Shown: positions 58,507 to 64,000 of the stretch, piece by piece
Position numbering within the stretch: the first letter of the stretch is position 1
Layout: the number at the start of each line of letters is the position of its first letter
Source: JADJRH01 sp046351455
GTDB taxonomy: Bacteria > Myxococcota_A > Polyangia > Polyangiales > Polyangiaceae
Direction of reading: 5' to 3'
DNA length: 64,000 bases
Assembly: GCA_046351455.1 (NCBI GenBank)
Contig: JAXLYM010000019.1
Coordinates: 1-64,000, forward strand
Translations under genes and position numbers: made by a program
Notes under the pieces: generated by a model
What the model saw: only the letters and a program-made list of their open reading frames with translations
Database searches by the model: none
What the model was told of the DNA's origin: nothing

Positions 58507-59295
58507 TCACTTCTCGAAGTCGTCGCCCTTCGGCTTCGCGGGAGAGGCCGTGCCGGTTCCGCCGGGTTTCGTACCGGAGCCGGTTCCGGTGCCGGGCTTG
58601 GTCGGCGGCTTCTTCGCGGAGGCCACGGCGCTCGATCCGGCGCCCGTCTCCAAGGCGATCGCGAGATCGAGCGCCATCTTCGACGCGGCGCCGCCGTTCT
58701 TCTCCGCGACCTCGCGCGCGGCCTTCAGCGCGACCGCGGCGCCTCCGAGCTCGCGCGTGACCTCCGCGCGCTTGCCGTCATCGGGGAACGAAGCCTTCGC
58801 GGTCGTCATCAGATCCGCGCGGCGGCGCTCCAGATCCGCGATGCGCATCAGCACCTCGCCGGCGCGGCGCGCGACGCCGATCGAGCTCTTCGCCGTCTGC
58901 TCGGCCGCGTTGAGGAGCTTCTCCGTCGAGCCCTCGGCCTTGCCGGACGTCACGAGCTTCGCCTCGGGCAAGAGGTCCAGATGCGCGAGCGTGCCGGCCA
59001 TCTGGAGCTTCTTCGCCTCCGCGCGCACGTAGTCGGCCGGCGCCGTCGACGGCGCCTGCGCGCCGATCGCATCGCCGAGCGGCTTGCCCGCGTCGCCGAG
59101 ATCCGCGGTGCCTTTGTCAGCGTCGGCGCGCACCTCCGCGACCTCGCGGAAGAACGCGTCGTACGCCGCGACGCCGGTCGTCACCGTCTCCCCGTGCTCG
59201 ATGCGCGAGCCCGACGAGCCGCCGCCGAAGAGCCCGCACCCGGACGCGCCGATCGCGAGCATCAAGAAGAGTCCGAACCGATTCACGAGCCGCAT
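58507..59295 (-). CDS. Helical lipoprotein with Gly/Pro/Thr tail
   Basis: 262 residues: lipobox ASGC, then mainly helical sequence (about 35-215; AEQTAKSSIGVARRAGEVLMR) with coiled-coil potential, and a Thr/Gly/Pro/Lys tail ending KGDDFEK. The start overlaps the end of the upstream gene by 13 bases. No family is recognised. Confidence 0.75.
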   Translation of the reverse strand: MRLVNRFGLFLMLAIGASGCGLFGGGSSGSRIEHGETVTTGVAAYDAFFREVAEVRADADKGTADLGDAGKPLGDAIGAQAPSTAPADYVRAEAKKLQMAGTLAHLDLLPEAKLVTSGKAEGSTEKLLNAAEQTAKSSIGVARRAGEVLMRIADLERRRADLMTTAKASFPDDGKRAEVTRELGGAAVALKAAREVAEKNGGAASKMALDLAIALETGAGSSAVASAKKPPTKPGTGTGSGTKPGGTGTASPAKPKGDDFEK

Positions 59296-62200
59296 TGAAG
59301 CACCGCGCCCCATAGCTCGTAGCTCCCGCCGGACGCGCGCGAAAGGAACATCGTCGTCACGTAATTGCCCGCCACGCCCACCACGGCCTGTCCGAAATTG
59401 CCCGCGGGCGGAGAGATCGCGATCGGATCGCCGAGCGGCTTCCAGTCGGCGGCGAACGTCTGCGCGCGCACCGCGTAGGCGCCGGATTTCCCCTCGGTCC
59501 ACACGAGCACCCAGCGGCCGTCCGTCATGCCGGCCACGTCCGGAGCGAACGCCTCGCCGCCGGGGCCGCCCTTCGGCAGCGGGATCACCTGCGACTCCTT
59601 CGGCAGCGTGCCGAGCGGCGCGTGCCCCATGCGGATCTCCCACGGCGCGTCGCTGCTCGCGTGATCGCCGAACACGATCGCGATCTCGCGCGCGTTGCTC
59701 CCGAGCGACGGACGCCCCACGCCGCCGCCGGATCCGCTCACGACCTGCAGCGTGCCCTCGGCCTTGCGACCGTCGCCGATGTACCCCGCGAGGATGTTGC
59801 CTTGCCTGCGGAACACGAGCGCGTACTTCGAGGAAGCGGTCGCGATCACGCGCGCCGCGTCGAGCCCTTTGTCGTCCTCGACCGCGGGCACCGTCCACAA
59901 AGTCTGCGGCGTCGCGTCGGGTTTGTCGGCCGCGGCGACCGCGGACTCCGCCGTCCCCTTCCCCGCGAGGCCGAGCACGAACGGGCTGGATCCAGGGGCA
60001 TACACGTACGGCGCGAGCGGCGAGCTCTCGCCCTTCGTCGTCGCGAAGAGCTGCGATCCCTCGCGCGGCGCGAACACGCGGAGGAGGTTGCCGTCGCGCT
60101 TGTCCGCGCCTTTGTCTTCGAACGTGCCGGCCGCGAGGTTGACCTCGACGAGCCCCGGCTCGTGCTCGTCGCGCGCGTACGCCACGGTGACGCCGTCCTT
60201 CGAGGGCGCGACGTCGACGGGCACGGACTGGAGCACCGACGGCGCCCAGCGAACGGGCTGTTTCGCCATCCAGCACGGCTTCGGCGGGGACGGCAGCGCG
60301 ACGCGCGCGAGCCTCGGGATCGTGCCGAGCGCGGTGCGCACCGAGCCGGCCTGCGCGCCCGGAACCACGGAGCACCGCCCCACGAAGAAGGCCATCACGG
60401 CCATCGCGATCACGACGCCGCCCGCGCCGAACAACGACGAGAGCGGCACGGTGATCGGCTCCCCCATCTTCGGCGCCGTTCCTTCCGCGGGCGGCGGATT
60501 CGACATCGGCCCCGGCGGGTTCGACATCGGCGGCGGACGGTTCGAGTACCCCGCGGGCGGCGCGAGCGGCGTGTACCCGGGCGACGGCTCGCCTTCACCG
60601 TTCACGAGCGGCGTGCCGCCCGTGATCGATCGCTTCGGGTTCACGAGCGGGAGCGCGCCGGTCGTGCGGATCTCCCCGAACGACGAGCCCTCCGCGATCG
60701 CGACGCCGGGCGCGGCGCTGTACCCGTCGGCGGAGGGCGCGTACCCCTCGGCGTACGAAGGCCCGAGGCGCCCCGGCGCGATCGGCCCCTTCGGCATCTC
60801 GATCTCGACGCGCGACGCTCCGGCCGCGGCGCCCATCAGGATCGCGCCGCCGAGCGGCTGCGGCGCGGGCGGATAGCTCTGCGGCGACAGGCTCGCGGTC
60901 GGATCCGCGTTCGGGTGCGACCGCATCGGCCCGCGCGCTTCGTTCGACTGCGACGCCCGCGCTTCGTTCGGCAGCGGCCCGGTCGGCGCCGGATCCGGCG
61001 GCGCGTGCCCCTCCGAGAACGACGGCATGCGCTCCGCGAACGCCGGCGCGCCCTCCACGAACGACTTCTGCGAAGCGCGCGCCGCCCCGGGATTCGAAGC
61101 CGATTCCGCGCCGGCGACGGACGGCGAGGCCCCGTGCGACGCCTTCGCGCCCGCGTGCGCCGCGCCGGGTTGCGCGACGCCGGACGCCTGCGCGACCGCC
61201 GCGAGCGCCTCTTGCGGATCGCTGAACGACGGCAGCCGATCGCGCGGCTCCACCGTCGGCTCCGCGGAGAAGTGCGTCGACAGCGGCAGCACGCCGGTCG
61301 AGTCCGTCGACGTGTTCTCTTGAATCGCGAACCCCGACGGCTTCGGCACGCGCGGCGCGGCCGGCAAGCTCACGTTGGCCGCGGCCGTCCCCGCGTTGGG
61401 CGGGCTCGATCCGCTGTTGCTCCCCATGAACGCGGTCGTGCGGAAGTTCTTCGGCGCGATGTCCGCGGCGTTCCCGAGCGCGCCCGGAGCCGGCGTCACC
61501 GCGCGATTCGGGTTCGGGGTCTGCGATCGCGGCGGCCCCACGCGCACCGGCGGAGGCGGCACGATGCTCGCGGGCCGTCGCATCACCTGCGCGGGCGGCG
61601 GCGCGGTGCTCGACGAGCGCCCTCCCGGAGGCGGCACGGTGCTCGGCGAGCGCCCGGCAGCGGGCCGAGGCGCCTCGTGCTTCGCGCCTGCATTTCCCGG
61701 CGCGTTCGAGTCGAGCAGCGCCGTGCGCGTGACGGGCCGCTTCGACTGGAGCGACTGCGCGACGCGGCTCGGCTCCTTCGCGGGCGCGGCGGACGCGCTG
61801 TTCGAAGGGCTATCGCCGGGCCCCTTGATCTTGAACGGCTCGCTCGCGTCGGCGACGAGCGTGACCTCTTCCTTCGATTTCGCGCCCTCGTTCTTCTTCC
61901 CGACGCCGCCGCCCATGACGGCGGTGGAGGGCCGAGGGCTCGCGTTTTTCGCGGCGTTCGCCGTCGGATCTTGCTTCCCGAGGGGCCGCGCGGCGGGGAT
62001 GACCGGCTTCGCCATCGGCGTGGCGATCGCGGGTTGCCCGGCAGCCGGCCGAGGCGCCCCGTTGCTCCGTTGCGGTTGCCCCTTGTCGTTGAGCAGCTCG
62101 GTGGGCGTGGGCCGACCGGTGTCCGCGGTGGACCCGATGTCCGGCGGCGTCGCGGGCACCTTCCCGCCGACGACGAGCGGCGGCGGAGGCACGGGCGCGT

Positions 62201-62534
62201 ACCCCTTGAGCTCCGAAATTTCGCCGGGGGGTTGCCCGATTTTCGGAGCGGGCGCGATGTCGGTGGTGCCTTCGTTCGTCGGCTCAGCGGGCAGGATCTG
62301 CGAGTCCGTCGCGCCGAGCTCGGGCACGGTGAAGGCGGGCACCCAGCCGCTCATGCCTTCGCGCCACACCAGCGTGGAGGGTGCGAGCACGCTGGAGGCG
62401 AGCGCGGATCGCAGCTCTCCTTCGCGCACGACCCGCTGCACGCCTTGATCGTCCGTCCAACGCCATTCGTCCGAGGCCGCCAACGCGGAGCACGATAACG
62501 CAACTCGCCGCGATGTTGGACGACGAGCGAGCAC
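59283..62534 (-). CDS. GYF_2-domain membrane protein with beta-rich C-terminus
   Basis: 1083 residues. The N-terminal about 70 residues match the GYF_2/DUF4339 fold (EWRWTDDQGVQRV, then STLVWREGMSGWVPA). A very long Pro/Ala/Ser/Gly-rich linker (about 80-700) leads to one membrane helix (VIAMAVMAFFVGRCSVVPG) and a C-terminal beta-rich exported domain of about 330 residues with WT/VxYAxD-like repeats (DGVTVAYARDEHE, GRWVLVWTEGKSGAYAVRA). The start is uncertain: GTG 62534 is used, and a TTG nearer the GYF domain is possible. GYF_2 modules bind partners in the cytoplasm; the ligand is unknown. Confidence 0.75.
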   Translation of the reverse strand: MLARRPTSRRVALSCSALAASDEWRWTDDQGVQRVVREGELRSALASSVLAPSTLVWREGMSGWVPAFTVPELGATDSQILPAEPTNEGTTDIAPAPKIGQPPGEISELKGYAPVPPPPLVVGGKVPATPPDIGSTADTGRPTPTELLNDKGQPQRSNGAPRPAAGQPAIATPMAKPVIPAARPLGKQDPTANAAKNASPRPSTAVMGGGVGKKNEGAKSKEEVTLVADASEPFKIKGPGDSPSNSASAAPAKEPSRVAQSLQSKRPVTRTALLDSNAPGNAGAKHEAPRPAAGRSPSTVPPPGGRSSSTAPPPAQVMRRPASIVPPPPVRVGPPRSQTPNPNRAVTPAPGALGNAADIAPKNFRTTAFMGSNSGSSPPNAGTAAANVSLPAAPRVPKPSGFAIQENTSTDSTGVLPLSTHFSAEPTVEPRDRLPSFSDPQEALAAVAQASGVAQPGAAHAGAKASHGASPSVAGAESASNPGAARASQKSFVEGAPAFAERMPSFSEGHAPPDPAPTGPLPNEARASQSNEARGPMRSHPNADPTASLSPQSYPPAPQPLGGAILMGAAAGASRVEIEMPKGPIAPGRLGPSYAEGYAPSADGYSAAPGVAIAEGSSFGEIRTTGALPLVNPKRSITGGTPLVNGEGEPSPGYTPLAPPAGYSNRPPPMSNPPGPMSNPPPAEGTAPKMGEPITVPLSSLFGAGGVVIAMAVMAFFVGRCSVVPGAQAGSVRTALGTIPRLARVALPSPPKPCWMAKQPVRWAPSVLQSVPVDVAPSKDGVTVAYARDEHEPGLVEVNLAAGTFEDKGADKRDGNLLRVFAPREGSQLFATTKGESSPLAPYVYAPGSSPFVLGLAGKGTAESAVAAADKPDATPQTLWTVPAVEDDKGLDAARVIATASSKYALVFRRQGNILAGYIGDGRKAEGTLQVVSGSGGGVGRPSLGSNAREIAIVFGDHASSDAPWEIRMGHAPLGTLPKESQVIPLPKGGPGGEAFAPDVAGMTDGRWVLVWTEGKSGAYAVRAQTFAADWKPLGDPIAISPPAGNFGQAVVGVAGNYVTTMFLSRASGGSYELWGAVLQCGS

Positions 62535-62716
62535 CCATGCCCATCTCGTCCTCGCCGCCGCCTCCCCGAGCGCTCGCGCGCGCCCTCCTGTTCGTACGTT
62601 CGGTCCCGCTGTTCGTACGTTCGGTCCCTGGCCCCACGTCCTGCCTCGCGCGGTGGCCTCCGCGTCCCGGCGGTGAGGAGAGATGCCTCGCGGCGTGGCT
62701 CGGCTGGACCCTCCGC

Positions 62717-63502
62717 GTGATCGAGCACCTCCTGATCGCCCTCCTGTCCCCGCGAACGTGCGCCGCCTGCGACGAGCGCCTGAGCGAGAGTGCCAGTCTC
62801 AAGAAGAGCGCCAGTTCCGAAGAGAGCGCCAGTCCATCCGAGAGGCACCCAAGACACCCCCTCTTCTGCCCCACGTGCGCCCGAACATGTCTCTTCTTTC
62901 GTTCGACGTCCCCGCCCGTCGCCCCGAGCCGGAGCAACGTGAATGATCACCCCACATCGTACCGGATCGTGGCCGGAGGCTCGTACACCGGAGCCCTCGC
63001 GATCGCGGTGAAGCGCCTCAAATACAGCGCCCGCCCGGACCTCGCGCGCCCTCTCGGAGCGTGGCTATCCGAGCGCGCACGAACAGCCAACCTGACAGCC
63101 GATCTCGTGATCCCGGTGCCTCTGCACCCGAGAAAGCTGCGGGCCCGCGGTTACAACCAGTCTGCCCTGCTGTCCGCGCACGTCGCGAGATCCCTCGGAG
63201 CCCGCTTTCGTCCGAGGGCGCTCGTCCGCACGCGCGACACGGCCCCGCAGGCGTCGCTCGATCGCGAGGCCCGCGGAGACAACATCGCCGGAGCCTTCCA
63301 CGCGCGGCAAATCGAGGCGATCCGTGGCAAGCGAGTGGTCCTCGTCGACGACGTGGCGACGACGGGCGCGACGCTGAGGGCTTGTGTACAGGCGCTCCTC
63401 GACGCCGGCGTCGCGAGCGTCACAGCCCTGGTGTTGGCCCGCAAAGATCACCCCGGCGCGGCCGCCGGCGAGGACGCTCCGGCGACGACGTTTCCTGGTT
63501 GA
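62717..63502 (+). CDS. comF: ComF-family phosphoribosyltransferase
   Basis: 261 residues if read from GTG 62717, which gives the normal ComF beginning (LLIALLSPRTCAACDERL). An in-frame open stretch back to 62537 would add 60 Arg/Pro/Ser-rich residues and looks like non-coding DNA. Zinc Cys are CAAC and CPTC; the PRTase loop is RVVLVDDVATTGATL. ComF is linked to DNA uptake and is widely conserved. A low-complexity insert SESASLKKSASSEESASPSE lies between the zinc pairs, from an 18-bp tandem repeat. Confidence 0.88.
   Translation: MIEHLLIALLSPRTCAACDERLSESASLKKSASSEESASPSERHPRHPLFCPTCARTCLFFRSTSPPVAPSRSNVNDHPTSYRIVAGGSYTGALAIAVKRLKYSARPDLARPLGAWLSERARTANLTADLVIPVPLHPRKLRARGYNQSALLSAHVARSLGARFRPRALVRTRDTAPQASLDREARGDNIAGAFHARQIEAIRGKRVVLVDDVATTGATLRACVQALLDAGVASVTALVLARKDHPGAAAGEDAPATTFPG
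62785..62838 (+). repeat. 18-bp in-frame tandem repeat inside comF
   Basis: Three units of 18 bases, each with AGAG[TC]GCCAGT; the GCCAGT parts are at 62792, 62810 and 62828. They encode SAS-type residues between the two zinc Cys pairs. The core is the same GTGCCAGT motif found elsewhere in the window. Confidence 0.75.
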
Positions 63503-63590
63503 AGCGCGCCGCCGAAAGGCGCAAAAGGGCCCCACCGGTTTCCGGGGAAACACCCCACCTATTTCGGGGCACACACAAGGAGTCCCACCG

Positions 63591-64000
63591 ATGATCGTGA
63601 ACGGCCGTATTTCGGGGATGTTCGTGGTGTTGAGCGCGGGCCTCTTGGCCTCGTCGCTCGCGGGTTGCGGCGGGGAGAAGCCGTCTCCGAGCGGCGCCAC
63701 CACGGCCGCGGCGCACACGACGGAGGCCCCTGCGGGCGGCACCGCGAAGTCGACCGCCGCCTCCACCGCGGCCCCGCCGAGCCTCGGCGCCGCAGCGACC
63801 GCCGCCGCGACCGGCTCGTCCACCGCCGCGCCCGAAGGCCCCGCGGGCCGCTCGAAGGTGCCGACGCAGGAGGAGTGGACGGCCGCGAAAGAGGTCGGCG
63901 TGAAGGGCTCCACGAAGCTCGGCTGCGAGACGAAGATGGTGCGCGAGTGGCTCCGCGTCTCCTGCAAGGGCAAGAACGACTCCGGCGGTGAGCCGAAGGG
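63591..64000 (+). CDS. Lipoprotein, 3' end outside window
   Basis: The frame is open from ATG 63591 (AAGGAG eight bases upstream) to the last base. A signal with lipobox LAGC is followed by an Ala/Thr/Ser-rich linker and a conserved-looking block (QEEWTAAKEVGVKGSTKLGCETKMV, quoted in part) with two Cys. Function cannot be given from the part present. GTTTCC-GG-GGAAAC in the leader (about 63537-63551) may be a small hairpin. Confidence 0.75.
   Translation, partial: MIVNGRISGMFVVLSAGLLASSLAGCGGEKPSPSGATTAAAHTTEAPAGGTAKSTAASTAAPPSLGAAATAAATGSSTAAPEGPAGRSKVPTQEEWTAAKEVGVKGSTKLGCETKMVREWLRVSCKGKNDSGGEPK

Noticed and set aside
62381..62716. Long N-terminal extension of comF
   Set aside because: Arg/Pro-rich, overlaps the start of the divergent gene, and is absent from normal ComF; start at 62717 fits the family.

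Overview
The window is high-GC bacterial DNA packed with genes whose style points to a myxobacterium, probably order Polyangiales (inference from gene content, no marker gene seen). Signs are many lipoproteins with a lipobox followed by Gly/Ser/Thr-rich linkers, Cys-rich CGDG...EQCDDGN and MopE-like motifs, a Pkn2-type Ser/Thr kinase with a Pro/Ala/Ser-rich tail, an AgmX/PglI-type C-terminal domain, an Oar-like TonB receptor and a complete Bat (aerotolerance) operon. No tRNA, rRNA, CRISPR array, phage gene or insertion sequence was seen.

Layout. 1-3.9 kb (+): end of a membrane protein, an RCC1-propeller lipoprotein and a Ser/Thr kinase, overlapping head to tail. 3.95-4.16 kb: a 43-bp tandem repeat with hairpins between convergent genes. 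4.2-10.9 kb (-): a FecR/VIT/vWA/AgmX-C/TPR mosaic lipoprotein and a DUF4215/PPC lipoprotein. 11.1-16.3 kb (+): a tight PTS-Ntr cluster (hpf, ptsN, hprK, rapZ, ptsH, ptsI) with no sugar permease, so probably regulatory. 16.6-24.3 kb: an Oar-like TonB receptor with a Cys-rich partner (-), divergent from tonB-exbB-exbD-exbD (+). 24.4-29.9 kb: housekeeping and repair genes (panB, ogt plus adaA as a split Ada, a bestrophin-like channel, purF, mvaB).

30-37.3 kb looks like an accessory segment, with less biased codon use and an AT-richer intergenic stretch. It holds a LuxR-type regulator, an amidase-like lipoprotein, two small unknown proteins, a winged-helix/TPR regulator and, divergent from that regulator, an 815-residue protein. 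I read this last protein as a cis-prenyltransferase-like domain, a second degenerate copy of it, and a class I terpene-synthase-like alpha domain. It is the most unusual object in the window: a possible one-chain prenyl chain-maker and cyclase.

37.3-46 kb returns to core and lipoprotein genes (unknown lipoprotein, kbl, prfC, zinc-ribbon protein, Uma2-type nuclease, lipoproteins). 46.2-57.6 kb (-) is a Bat/MoxR operon (moxR, DUF58, an extra membrane protein, batA, batB, batC-like, batD, batE-like) joined by 4-17 base overlaps, but moxR is cut off from the rest by an oppositely oriented MopE-like lipoprotein gene. 57.7-64 kb holds a HEAT-like protein, two lipoprotein/membrane proteins of unknown role, comF with an in-frame 18-bp repeat insertion, and the start of another lipoprotein.

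Two families of small repeats cross the window. One is a ~75-bp palindromic element just 3' of ptsI, batE and the 55-56 kb lipoprotein gene. The other is a short GTGCCAGT motif found in intergenic sites and inside coding sequence.
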